Source: an uncultured Bacilli bacterium
GTDB lineage: Bacteria; Bacillota_I; Bacilli_A; RF39; UBA660
Assembly: GCA_947630435.1 (NCBI GenBank)
Contig: CANRHO010000034.1
Span: 1-7,858, forward strand
Direction: 5' to 3'
DNA length: 7,858 bases
Shown one piece after another: positions 1 to 7,374 of this stretch. The position numbers and the translations under genes are program-made. The notes beneath the pieces are model-generated. The model was not told the origin of the DNA and ran no database searches. It saw nothing but the letters and a program-made list of their open reading frames with translations. The first letter of the stretch is position 1. The number at the start of each line of letters is the position of its first letter.

Positions 1-308
1 TCGGTTACGGTACCAACGGTTGACCTTGGATTATTATTAGTTGTTTTTTGATCAATTGAAATAGATGGTGAAAGACCCTCGATAGAATCAACATCTGGTT
101 TTGATGTTCCACCTAAAAACTGTCTTGCATAAGCGGATAGACTTTCTACGTATCTTCTTTGGCCTTCTGCGTATATAGTATCAAAAGCAAGGCTTGATTT
201 ACCTGAACCTGACACACCAGTCATTACTGTTAACTTGTTTTTTGGTATTTCTATATCTACGTTTTTTAAATTATTTTCTCTTGCACCCTTTACTATTATT
301 TTATCCAT
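1..308 (-). CDS. uvrA: UvrA, excinuclease ABC subunit A (N-terminal 102 residues, runs off the left edge)
   Basis: UvrA is the damage-scanning ATPase of nucleotide excision repair. It dimerises, binds UvrB and loads it at lesions in the cytoplasm. The visible part is the start of the first ATPase domain. The Walker A loop GVSGSGKSS lies at residues 31-39, followed by the strongly conserved stretch AEGQRRYVESLSAYARQFLG (about 47-66) and then KPDVDSIEGLSP and SIDQKTTNNNPRSTVGTVT. The ATG at 308-306 is preceded by AAAGGTGA at suitable spacing, and the N-terminus (MDKIIVKGARENNLKNVD) aligns with the usual family start. The family is about 940 residues long, so most of the gene lies outside the window; nothing visible suggests damage. 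It lies downstream of uvrB, as in Bacillus, but a hairpin and a candidate promoter separate the two. Identification is secure from the conserved blocks. Confidence 0.97.
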   Translation of the reverse strand, partial: MDKIIVKGARENNLKNVDIEIPKNKLTVMTGVSGSGKSSLAFDTIYAEGQRRYVESLSAYARQFLGGTSKPDVDSIEGLSPSISIDQKTTNNNPRSTVGTVT

Positions 309-331
309 ATACTTCACCTTTTTCTAATATA

Positions 332-340
332 ATTCTAACA
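332..340 (-). promoter_or_regulatory. Candidate extended -10 promoter of uvrA
   Basis: On the minus strand TGTTAGAAT (340-332) fits an extended -10 element (TGnTATAAT with one mismatch), 23 nt upstream of the uvrA ATG. No convincing -35 lies 17 nt further up, which is tolerated with extended -10 promoters. The element sits downstream of the uvrB terminator, so it would give uvrA its own transcript. No LexA-type GAAC-N4-GTTC box was seen nearby. This is a motif call only. Confidence 0.45.
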
Positions 341-376
341 CAAAATTACTTTGTTTTATATTTTATCATATAATTT

Positions 377-409
377 AAAAAATGGTTATGTAAATTATAA
401 CCATTTTTT
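377..409 (-). terminator. Hairpin terminator after uvrB, overlapping its stop codon
   Basis: A 13-bp perfect stem (377-389 with 397-409) encloses a 7-nt loop. The core is ATGGTTAT/ATAACCAT, flanked by an A-run on one side and a T-run on the other, so it can act in either direction. On the minus strand the second arm ends in six T. Two bases of the uvrB TAA (410-408) lie inside the stem. It should end the uvrB transcript before uvrA. Confidence 0.75.
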
Positions 410-2357
410 AATTAACTTTCATTTCAAAAATAATATCACGAAGTTCCATAGCGCGCTCAAAGTCTAATTCTTTAGCAGCTTTTTGCATTTCTTCCTCAAG
501 CTGTCTAATAAGCTTATCATTATGTATGTCATCTTTAGTACGCTTTTTCTTTTTAGAATCATCATCTGAAATACTTACAACATCCATGATTTTTTTCTTA
601 ATTGTTTGCGGTATAATTCCGTGTAATTCATTGTATTTAATTTGAATATCACGTCTTCTTTTGGTTTCTTCAATTGCCATTTTCATCGAATCACTTATTA
701 TATCACCATACATAATTACCCTACCATCAGCGTTTCTTGCGCATCTACCGATAGTTTGAATAAGACTTCTATAACTTCTTAGAAATCCTTGTTTATCAGC
801 GTCTAATATTGCAACCAAACTTACCTCAGGAATATCAAGCCCTTCTCTTAAAAGATTTATACCAACTAAAACGTCATATTTTCCTTCTCTTAAGTCATGA
901 ATTATCTTAAGTCTTTCTAAAGTTTTTACCTCACTATGAAGATAAGCAACTTTAATGTTTATGTTTTTTAAATATGAAGTAAGTTCTTCTGCCATCCTAA
1001 TCGTTAAAGTAGTAACAAGAGTTCTATCTCCCTTATTAATCTGGTTTTGAATTTCTTCTATTAAATCATCAATTTGATTACTTGATTTTCTAACATCTAT
1101 TAAAGGATCTAAAAGGCCAGTAGGTCTTATTATTTGCTCAGTCACTTTATTATTTACTTTTACTAATTCTTCATCTCCTGGAGTTGCTGATAAATATATT
1201 ACCTGATTTATCTTGTCTTCAAACTCCTCATAACGAAGTGGTCTATTGTCCAAAGCGCTAGGAAGTCTAAAACCATAGTCAACAAGCATTTGTTTTCTAT
1301 TTCTATCACCGTTATACATGGCTTTTACTTGGGGTAAAGTAACATGTGATTCATCTACAACTAACAAAAAATCTTTTGGAAAAAAATCAATTAAGCAAGT
1401 AGGTGTTGCGCCTTCTGGTTTTAAAGCTAAGTGTCTTGAATAATTTTCCACCCCTGAGCAAAAACCAGTTTCTTCAAGCATTTCTATATCATGCTTACAC
1501 CTTCCCTCCAGGCGTTCAGCTTCTAATAATTTACCACTTTCTTTAAAATACTTTAATCTATCTTCTAATTCTTCTTTGATGTTAATAATTGCTTTTTTTA
1601 ATTTTTCTTCACTAGTTACGAAGTGAGAAGCCGGCATTATGGATATGAATTTTCTGTCATTTATAACAGCTCCTGTTAGCACGTCAAATTCTGTTATTCT
1701 ATCTATTTCATCACCAAACAACTCTATTCTAATACCATGAGATTTTTCATATGCAGGAATGACTTCTATAACATCTCCTTTAGCTCTAAAAGTTCCTCTT
1801 ACTAAGTCTATGTTATTTCGTTCATACATCATATCAACTAATTTGGATAATACAACGTTTCTGTTTATTTCTTCTCCTACCGATAAAGTAAGCATGTGAT
1901 TTTCGTATTCTTCTTTATCGCCAATACCATATATACACGAAACAGATGCAACAACAATTACGTCTTTATAATTGATTAAGGATGACGTTGCAAAATGCCT
2001 TAATTCATCTATTTCATCATTTATGGATGAGTCTTTTTCTATGTAAGTGTCGCTGGAAGGTACGTAAGCTTCTGGCTGATAATAATCGTAATAGGAAACA
2101 AAATAACATACATGATTATTTGGAAATAACTCTTTTAACTCTGAATAAAGTTGTCCTGCAAGTGTTTTGTTATGAGCTAAAACAAGGGTTGGTTTATTAA
2201 CTTCTTTAATTACATTTGCTATTGTAAAAGTTTTACCAGTACCTGTTGCACCAAGCAAAACCTGATATTTCTTACCATTTTTTATTCCATCTGAAAGTTC
2301 TTTTATGGCCTCTGGCTGATCTCCTGATGGTTTAAAATTTGATACTAAATCAAACAT
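408..2357 (-). CDS. uvrB: UvrB, excinuclease ABC subunit B
   Basis: UvrB is the central DNA-damage verification factor of nucleotide excision repair: UvrA loads it, it opens the strands with a beta-hairpin, and it recruits the nuclease UvrC. The 649-residue length is typical. Visible landmarks in order are Walker A GATGTGKT (36-43), the aromatic beta-hairpin SYYDYYQPEAYVPSSDTYIE (about 88-107), the motif ASVSCIYGIG (about 137-146), helicase motif II VVDESH (about 334-339), LSATPGD (about 390-396), the C-terminal helicase motifs LLREGLDIPEVSLVAILDADK and QTIGRCARN, and a C-terminal UVR domain with LEEEMQKAAKELDFERAMEL that binds UvrC. A strong ribosome site (AAAGGAGGG) precedes the ATG. The motif usually written RHSATSAL reads RHFATSSL here, a minor substitution. 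All catalytic motifs are intact, so the protein should be functional. Confidence 0.98.
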   Translation of the reverse strand: MFDLVSNFKPSGDQPEAIKELSDGIKNGKKYQVLLGATGTGKTFTIANVIKEVNKPTLVLAHNKTLAGQLYSELKELFPNNHVCYFVSYYDYYQPEAYVPSSDTYIEKDSSINDEIDELRHFATSSLINYKDVIVVASVSCIYGIGDKEEYENHMLTLSVGEEINRNVVLSKLVDMMYERNNIDLVRGTFRAKGDVIEVIPAYEKSHGIRIELFGDEIDRITEFDVLTGAVINDRKFISIMPASHFVTSEEKLKKAIINIKEELEDRLKYFKESGKLLEAERLEGRCKHDIEMLEETGFCSGVENYSRHLALKPEGATPTCLIDFFPKDFLLVVDESHVTLPQVKAMYNGDRNRKQMLVDYGFRLPSALDNRPLRYEEFEDKINQVIYLSATPGDEELVKVNNKVTEQIIRPTGLLDPLIDVRKSSNQIDDLIEEIQNQINKGDRTLVTTLTIRMAEELTSYLKNINIKVAYLHSEVKTLERLKIIHDLREGKYDVLVGINLLREGLDIPEVSLVAILDADKQGFLRSYRSLIQTIGRCARNADGRVIMYGDIISDSMKMAIEETKRRRDIQIKYNELHGIIPQTIKKKIMDVVSISDDDSKKKKRTKDDIHNDKLIRQLEEEMQKAAKELDFERAMELRDIIFEMKVN

Positions 2358-2378
2358 AATACCCTCCTTTGTAAATAT

Positions 2379-2407
2379 ATTCTAGCATTTATTATGTATA
2401 AAAACAA
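2379..2407 (-). promoter_or_regulatory. Candidate uvrB promoter (-35 inside the upstream terminator, extended -10)
   Basis: On the minus strand TTGTTT (2407-2402) is followed after exactly 17 nt by TAGAAT (2384-2379), with TG one base before it (TGCTAGAAT), making an extended -10. The expected start is about 2372, giving a leader of roughly 15 nt that contains the strong AAAGGAGGG ribosome site (2370-2362). The -35 overlaps the distal arm of the hairpin that closes the preceding gene. No LexA-like box is visible. Confidence 0.55.
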
Positions 2408-2438
2408 GAAAAGTACTTTTCTTTACTTTTCTTGTTTT
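2401..2438 (-). terminator. Strong hairpin terminator closing the prfB-to-M23 gene cluster
   Basis: Two perfectly complementary 15-nt arms (AAAACAAGAAAAGTA at 2401-2415 and its complement at 2424-2438) flank an 8-nt loop. On the minus strand the distal arm ends in five T, partly inside the stem. It lies about 45 nt after the M23 gene stop. The A and T flanks are near symmetric, so weak activity in the other direction is possible. Confidence 0.8.
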
Positions 2439-2482
2439 AGATTATAAAGTTAATTTTAAGTAAAAATATAATTAATATTAAC

Positions 2483-3676
2483 CTATCTATTAGAGTAGCT
2501 AGATCCTTTTGGTGGAAATATTATTACGTCTCTTGGATTAAACGTATGTTCTTCTAAACTATCTCCTTTACCAGAAGAATAATACCTAGAATATCCATTT
2601 AAAATATCTTTATATCTTCCTGTTGCAAGTCCTAAATGTAAATGAGCTCCATAACATTGTCCAGTACAGCCTGATTTTGCAATTAGAGTATCTGATGTTA
2701 CAACATCACCTTTTTTAACCAATTGTTTTGATAAGTGGCAATATATTGATGAATATGTTTTACCATTAATGTTATGCCATATAACTAATGAAATACCACA
2801 TACTTCTCCTGTATAACCAACTACACCAGGTGCTACTGCATATACTGAAGTTCCCGTAGGCATTGCAATATCAATTGCGAAATGCTTATTAGCCTTACCA
2901 TTTAAAGTTCTATTACCAAATTCACTAGATATCCTACCAGACGTAGTTGGTCTTCTAAACGTTGTACCAGGTGGCAAGATATTACTTCCATATACTTTAC
3001 TTGTACAAGCACTTACCGTATCAGAATCTTTACATCCTAAAGATTTGTAATATTTAAGTTGTTCTTTCATTCCTTTTAATACTTGTTCTTCAGACTCACC
3101 TTCAGCATCAAGTTCACTACGCTTTTTGTTTAGCACTATAACTTGAGTGTCCTGTTCTTGTTTAAGTTTAACAAGTTCTTCTTTTTTATTTGCCAATTCT
3201 TTTTTTATTTTTTCGTTTTCTGCTATCATATCATTCATTTGTTTTATTACTTTTTTATTGTAATTTGAAATCTGCTCAGTTATTGACAAACGATATATTA
3301 AATCAGTTAAACTTTCTGCACCCATTATGTATTCTAACATGGTTGATCCTGAGGAAGATACTTGATAATATTTCATTAAATCTTTTATTTCTTCATTTTT
3401 TTTCTGTATATCTTTTTGAAGCTGTTCACTTTCTTTCGTTTTATTAGTAATACTTTCTTCTGTTTTTGTTATACTTTGTTTTATTTCAGCTATTTTTTTT
3501 TGAGTTTCAGCTAAATTTTGACTATTTAGTGCTTTTTGAGTGTTTGTGTCATTTAATTTTTTTTGTGCAGCATCAATTTCTTTTTGTATATCTCCAATTG
3601 TTTTTGCACTAATTGATGTTATTGGTATTAATAGTGTTATTAGTAATACTATAAGGTATTTTATTATCTTTCTCAT
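2483..3676 (-). CDS. Secreted coiled-coil M23 peptidoglycan hydrolase, probable FtsEX partner
   Basis: This is probably an exported LytM-type endopeptidase that cuts peptide cross-links in the cell wall during division. The protein has 397 residues. A signal peptide (basic MRKIIKYL, hydrophobic core, probable cleavage after SISA at 24) is followed by a long charged coiled coil (about 26-205). This is interrupted by a segment near 108-140 (MLEYIMGAESLTDLIYRLS) that resembles the N-terminal domain of CwlO/PcsB-like FtsEX partners. The M23 domain spans about 240-385. Zinc ligands H265 and D269 (HFAID) and H347 (HLH), plus catalytic H314 and H345, are all present, so it should be active, unlike the degenerate E. 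coli EnvC. There are six cysteines (215, 224, 293, 313, 337, 341). Its ATG shares one base with the ftsX stop (TAATG) and has only a weak ribosome site, implying translational coupling. The family is secure; FtsEX control is inferred from context and architecture. Confidence 0.93.
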   Translation of the reverse strand: MRKIIKYLIVLLITLLIPITSISAKTIGDIQKEIDAAQKKLNDTNTQKALNSQNLAETQKKIAEIKQSITKTEESITNKTKESEQLQKDIQKKNEEIKDLMKYYQVSSSGSTMLEYIMGAESLTDLIYRLSITEQISNYNKKVIKQMNDMIAENEKIKKELANKKEELVKLKQEQDTQVIVLNKKRSELDAEGESEEQVLKGMKEQLKYYKSLGCKDSDTVSACTSKVYGSNILPPGTTFRRPTTSGRISSEFGNRTLNGKANKHFAIDIAMPTGTSVYAVAPGVVGYTGEVCGISLVIWHNINGKTYSSIYCHLSKQLVKKGDVVTSDTLIAKSGCTGQCYGAHLHLGLATGRYKDILNGYSRYYSSGKGDSLEEHTFNPRDVIIFPPKGSSYSNR

Positions 3677-4575
3677 TATATCTTCAAGTACTTCCTTACT
3701 GCGTTATAACTACCGAACATACCAACAACAACACCTAATGCTAATAAAATAAGTGACACAATATAAACAAATGGTTCTGCGGAAACTAGTTTTACAAATG
3801 GAGAAAATAATTGACCATTAAAATGATTATATAATGCTGAATATCCATAAAGAGTTAACCCAATTGGAATAAGAGATCCTAAGAATCCTAATACAAATCC
3901 TTCAATAACAAATGGTTGTTTAATAGAAAAGTTTGATGCACCAACTAATCTCATGATTTCTATTTCTCTTTTTCTTGAGAAAATAGTTATTTTAATGGTA
4001 TTAGTAATTAAAAATAATGTTACTAATACCAATGCTACCATTGCTATTATCATACCCTTTTCTAAAACATTAAATACTGATAACAAACTTTCTACCATAC
4101 CCTGACCGTATTTAACATCTTTAACCAAATCCAATTTTTGCACTTTTTTTGCGGTATCAGATATTTTTTCGGTATCTTTTACTTTAACTAGCAAAGTATC
4201 ATATAATGGATTTGTTTCATCTGACCACGTATCAATTATAGCTGACAAAGAATCAGAGGTTTCCTTCATTTCGTCTGCTATTTGTTTTTTTGTTTCGTGT
4301 TCTACGCTATCAATGTTATCCAGTTTTTCTATGTTAGAAGCTAAATTTTTTATTTCCTCTTCACTTGCTGCGTTATCAACGAAAGTAATTATCGTAAAAT
4401 CTTCTTTAACTCTTTTTGTTATACTCTCTACGTTATAAGAAACAATAAGAGCAATAGCAACAATTAAAAGTGTAATTGTTATGCATGATATAGATGCGAT
4501 TGATAAGCTAATGTTTCTACCTACACTTTTAAAACCATCACGAATATTTCTTAATATAATTCTAATTGCCTTCAT
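3676..4575 (-). CDS. ftsX: FtsX, cell-division ABC transporter-like membrane protein
   Basis: FtsX is the membrane half of FtsEX. It does not transport; it passes ATP-driven movement in FtsE through an extracellular loop to a cell-wall hydrolase. Numbering from the upstream ATG (307 residues), the pattern is typical: a basic N-terminus with RDGFKSVGRN, TM1 about 32-54, an extracellular domain about 55-178, TM2 about 181-200, the conserved cytoplasmic block TIFSRKREIEIMRLVGAS (205-222), TM3 about 230-255 and TM4 about 276-297. The start is uncertain. An ATG at 4599 gives 307 residues, but family members begin near MKxIR...R, so I chose the ATG at 4575 (299 residues). AAGGAAG lies somewhat far upstream of this start, while the 4599 start has a ribosome site that is too close. 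Either start overlaps the end of ftsE (14 or 38 nt), indicating coupled translation and balanced subunit production. Confidence 0.95.
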   Translation of the reverse strand: MKAIRIILRNIRDGFKSVGRNISLSIASISCITITLLIVAIALIVSYNVESITKRVKEDFTIITFVDNAASEEEIKNLASNIEKLDNIDSVEHETKKQIADEMKETSDSLSAIIDTWSDETNPLYDTLLVKVKDTEKISDTAKKVQKLDLVKDVKYGQGMVESLLSVFNVLEKGMIIAMVALVLVTLFLITNTIKITIFSRKREIEIMRLVGASNFSIKQPFVIEGFVLGFLGSLIPIGLTLYGYSALYNHFNGQLFSPFVKLVSAEPFVYIVSLILLALGVVVGMFGSYNAVRKYLKI

Positions 4576-5260
4576 AATGACTATAACTTCCTTTCTCATA
4601 ATCCTTTACTAATTTTCCATTATCCAAAAGAATTACTCTTTTCTTCATTTTGTCTACCATTTCTCTATCATGGGTAGCCATTACGATAGTAGTACCTAAA
4701 TCATTTATTTTTTCTATTACTTTCATAACTTCTAAACTAGTATCAGGATCCAAATTACCAGTTGGTTCATCACAAATAAGTAATTTTGGAGAGTTAACTA
4801 TTGCACGGGCTATGGCAACACGTTGTTGTTCACCTCCAGAAAGTTGATCTGGATAGCTTTTGGTTCTAGATTTTAAACCAACTAAATCCAAAGCTTTTAA
4901 AACTTTTCTTCTTACCTCTACAGTTGGCAAACCATATATTTCTAAAGCGAAAGCAACGTTTTCATAAACCGTAAGCTTTGGTAATAATTTATAATCTTGA
5001 AAAACGATTCCTATTTTTCTTCTTAATTTATAAACTTTACTATTCTTAACTTTAGCAACGTTTATTCCTCCTACATAAATTTCACCGATAGTAGGTCTTT
5101 CTTCACGATATAACATCTTTATTAAAGTTGATTTGCCAGAACCTGATGCTCCTATTACAAATACAAATTCACCTTTTTTTATATCAAGATTTATATCATA
5201 GACAGCGTTGACTCCATTCTTATATGTTTTTTCCACATTTCGAAACTTAATAAATTCCAC
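4562..5260 (-). CDS. ftsE: FtsE, cell-division ABC ATPase
   Basis: FtsE is the cytoplasmic ATPase of FtsEX, and its ATP cycle activates cell-wall hydrolysis at the division site through FtsX. The 232-residue protein carries the full ABC set: Walker A GASGSGKST (37-45), Q-loop Q88 in VFQDYKLLP, signature LSGGEQQR (140-147), Walker B LLICDEP (160-166) and H-loop H197 in ATHDRE. The sequence around Walker A and the Q-loop (RRKIGIVFQDYKLLPKLTVYENVAFAL) is FtsE-like, and ftsX follows immediately. It starts with GTG at 5260-5258, inside the end of the YitT-family gene (14-nt overlap), with AAAGGAAG about 8 nt upstream. No key residue is missing. The family assignment is secure from motifs plus neighbour. 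Confidence 0.97.
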   Translation of the reverse strand: MEFIKFRNVEKTYKNGVNAVYDINLDIKKGEFVFVIGASGSGKSTLIKMLYREERPTIGEIYVGGINVAKVKNSKVYKLRRKIGIVFQDYKLLPKLTVYENVAFALEIYGLPTVEVRRKVLKALDLVGLKSRTKSYPDQLSGGEQQRVAIARAIVNSPKLLICDEPTGNLDPDTSLEVMKVIEKINDLGTTIVMATHDREMVDKMKKRVILLDNGKLVKDYEKGSYSHYEGN

Positions 5261-6164
5261 TTATACCACTTCCTTTACCACTATAAGTTCCTGATGTTTG
5301 ATAAGCATCTGTTACTAATATTACCGCATGCGAATCTATTTGTGCTATACCTTCACTTACTTTGAAATACTCACTTGTTGGAACAACACACATAATTAAC
5401 TGATCTTTTTTATTTGTATAACCACCTCTAGTCTCAATAAGAGTTATTCCAAGTTTTAACTCATTTAATAAATAATCAATTACGTCATCATCTTTATCCG
5501 TTGTTATATAAACGGCTTTATTATTTGAAATACCTAACACAACTTTATCAACCATTATATTTATAATATATAAAACTATCATTGCATATAGTACTCTTGT
5601 CCATCCAAAGAAAAAACCGCCTACTATGGTAATTATACCATCTGTTAAAAAAACCGAGGTCCCGATGGATACCTTAAAATACTTTGAAACAACTTGATTT
5701 AATATATCGGTTCCACCAGTTGTAAAACCACTTTTGAACACAATTCCTGAAGCAGTACCTACGCATACTCCACCTACTATTACAATAAGCAAAAGATTAC
5801 CATTATCAATTTTTATAAAATCTCCTATATTTCTAGTTAAACTAACAAATAATGGAAATAACAAAGAACCTATAACCGAATTAAAGGTTTTTTTACTTCC
5901 TAACAAAAAGAAACTTAAAATTAAAAATAATAAATTTAGAATAAATATCATAATTGATGGTTCTATTAAGTTTTGAGTTATTATTGATATACCGCTTGCT
6001 CCCCCGAATATGATTTTATTTTTAAAGAAAAACAAATTATAAGCAACCGCATATATTAAAGTGCCAATTATCAAGAACATATATCTTTTAAAAAGATGTG
6101 CTTTTTCAACTAATTTTAGTATTTGGTCAGATTTTTTCTTTCTAAATCTTCTAAATAGTCTCAT
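5247..6164 (-). CDS. YitT-family membrane protein (DUF161-type membrane region with C-terminal DUF2179 domain)
   Basis: This is a predicted cytoplasmic-membrane protein of 305 residues, typical for the YitT family, whose biochemical role is not established. After a basic N-terminus (MRLFRRFRKKK) come about six hydrophobic segments (roughly 27-47, 68-88, 97-112, 123-143, 168-187, 190-207). Family-typical glycine-rich motifs are FGGASGISIITQ (53-64) and KSGFTTGGTDILNQ (144-157). The soluble C-terminal domain (about 215-285, including TLIETRGGYTNKKDQLIMCVV) is DUF2179-like. The extreme C-terminus (SGTYSGKGSGISGIY) is low-complexity, rich in glycine and serine. Its ATG overlaps the prfB stop (ATGA) and AAAAGGAG lies about 10 nt upstream; its end overlaps ftsE. 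It is therefore translationally locked between a release factor and division genes, but this position alone does not reveal a function. Confidence 0.92.
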   Translation of the reverse strand: MRLFRRFRKKKSDQILKLVEKAHLFKRYMFLIIGTLIYAVAYNLFFFKNKIIFGGASGISIITQNLIEPSIMIFILNLLFLILSFFLLGSKKTFNSVIGSLLFPLFVSLTRNIGDFIKIDNGNLLLIVIVGGVCVGTASGIVFKSGFTTGGTDILNQVVSKYFKVSIGTSVFLTDGIITIVGGFFFGWTRVLYAMIVLYIINIMVDKVVLGISNNKAVYITTDKDDDVIDYLLNELKLGITLIETRGGYTNKKDQLIMCVVPTSEYFKVSEGIAQIDSHAVILVTDAYQTSGTYSGKGSGISGIY

Positions 6165-7259
6165 TTTATTTTTTCTCCTTTTAAATTACTTTCTATAAAT
6201 TCATCTAATTCTCCATCTAAAACTTTACTAACATTAGATGTTTCATATCCAGTACGATGATCTTTTACCATAGAATACGGATGAAGTACATAACTTCTTA
6301 TTTGAGAACCAAACTCTATTCCACTATGATCACTTTTTATTGAATCTATTTTTGCTTTTTGCTCCTGTAATTTTATTTGGTATAATTTACTTTTTAACAC
6401 TTTCAACGCAGTTTCTTTATTTTTTATTTGGCTACGTTCGTTTTGACAAGTAACAACTATTCCAGTTGGAATATGAGTTACTCTAACTGCTGAATCGGTA
6501 GTATTAACACCTTGTCCGCCTGCACCACTACTTCTATAGACATCTATTCTTATATCATTTTCTTTTATAATAACGTCTACGTTATCATTAAACTCTGGTA
6601 TAACATCAACCGCAGCGAATGAGGTATGTCTTCTATTATTTGAATCAAATGGTGATAATCTAACTAGACGATGAACTCCTTTTTCATTTTTTAAATAACC
6701 GTATGCATAGCTACCTTTTACTATGTAAATAATACTTTTTATTCCGGTTTCTTCTCCTAATTGTTCATCAATTACTTGATATGTATATCCCTTTTTCTCA
6801 AAATATTTAACATACATTCTAGAAAGCATTAATACCCAATCACAGCTTTCCGTACCACCCGCTCCTGCATGTATTTCAAATATTACATCATTATTATCAA
6901 ATTCTCCACTAAGATAGGTTAGTGTTTCTTGGATTTGTAATAATTTCTTAGTTTCTATGAATAAATTTTTAAATTCTAATTTTAATTCATCATCCATTTT
7001 TGTTAACTTAAATTCTTCATATTGTTTAAGCACATCTATATTATTTTTTATGGTAATGATTGGCTTTATTATCAAATTTAACTTTGATTTTTTTTTAGTT
7101 ATGTTTTCTACGTTAGAAGAATCAGTCCAAACATTAGGAGTAGATAATATTTGATCAATTTCTTTTAGTTGCTTTTGCTTTTCCTCTAAGTCAAAGACAA
7201 CTCCATATTTGATTAAACTTTTTTTCTAACTCAGAAATATCTTTACTTGTAATTTCCAT
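6161..7259 (-). CDS. prfB: Peptide chain release factor 2, expressed through a programmed +1 frameshift
   Basis: RF2 recognises UAA and UGA in the ribosomal A site and triggers release of the finished chain. Translation starts at the ATG 7259-7257 (AGGTGA just upstream), runs 22 codons (MEITSKDISELEKKF...) to an in-frame TGA at 7193-7191, and continues in the +1 frame as DLEEKQKQLKEID. The joined product is 365 residues, the usual RF2 length. The anticodon-like tripeptide SPF is at 202-204 and distinguishes RF2 from RF1 (PxT). The catalytic GGQ is at 247-249 in SSGAGGQGVNTTDSAVRVTH. A TTG at 7075 could be mistaken for the start but would remove the conserved N-terminal helical domain. The gene probably has its own promoter (7277-7305) and heads the run with the YitT-family gene, ftsE, ftsX and the hydrolase gene. 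Level control by UGA frameshifting is well established for this family. Confidence 0.97.
7190..7204 (-). promoter_or_regulatory. RF2 programmed +1 frameshift site (autoregulatory)
   Basis: On the minus strand the sequence is GGAG TTGT CTT TGA C. The slippery CTT (7196-7194) is followed by stop TGA (7193-7191) and then C, the weak termination context also found in E. coli prfB. Skipping the T puts the ribosome on GAC (7192-7190) and opens the remaining 343 codons. The upstream GGAG (7204-7201) can serve as the internal Shine-Dalgarno-like stimulator. Low RF2 favours shifting, and high RF2 favours termination after 22 residues. Confidence 0.95.
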
Positions 7260-7276
7260 ATAATCACCTATTGTTA

Positions 7277-7305
7277 ATTATAACATATTATTTATATTAT
7301 GAAAA
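7277..7305 (-). promoter_or_regulatory. Candidate prfB promoter with a perfect extended -10
   Basis: On the minus strand TTTTCA (7305-7300), 4 of 6 matches to the -35 consensus, is followed after 17 nt by TATAAT (7282-7277). TG one base before it gives TGTTATAAT, a perfect extended -10. The expected start near 7270 leaves a leader of only about 10-12 nt with the ribosome site AGGTGA. It lies downstream of two terminator-like hairpins, so prfB would start an independent transcript. Confidence 0.65.
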
Positions 7306-7310
7306 TGAAT

Positions 7311-7337
7311 AAAAAAAAATTGTCATTATTTAACAAT
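7311..7337 (-). terminator. Small hairpin followed by a T-run, upstream of prfB
   Basis: On the minus strand ATTGT (7337-7333) pairs with ACAAT (7323-7319). A T-G and an A-T pair extend the stem to 7 bp around an AATAA loop, and about nine T follow (7319-7311). The stem is weak but the U-tract is strong. With the larger hairpin at 7381-7418 it forms a tandem stop for transcription coming from the right. Confidence 0.5.
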
Positions 7338-7346
7338 AGTTATTTC

Positions 7347-7364
7347 ACTTAATTTTAATTAAGT
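7347..7364. repeat. Short AT-rich inverted repeat between the two terminators
   Basis: ACTTAATT (7347-7354) and AATTAAGT (7357-7364) are perfect complements separated by two T. It contains only two G-C pairs, has no T-run of its own on either side, and lies between the terminators at 7311-7337 and 7375-7418. It may be part of a compound 3' structure or be chance in AT-rich DNA. Confidence 0.3.
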
Positions 7365-7374
7365 ACTTATATTT

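Noticed and set aside
1982..2200. 72-codon plus-strand open frame
   Set aside because: It lies antisense within the well-conserved uvrB coding region, and its product has no recognisable features. The other plus-strand frames inside the M23, ftsX, ftsE, YitT-family and prfB genes were rejected for the same reason.
2401..2438. The GAAAAGTACTTTTC core as an SOS/LexA or other operator for uvrB
   Set aside because: It does not match GAAC-N4-GTTC and is fully explained as part of a 15-bp terminator stem after the M23 gene.
6161..7075. prfB read as a 304-residue gene starting at TTG 7075
   Set aside because: It would lack the conserved N-terminal domain. The upstream frame with ATG 7259 and the CTT TGA C shift site gives the normal 365-residue RF2.
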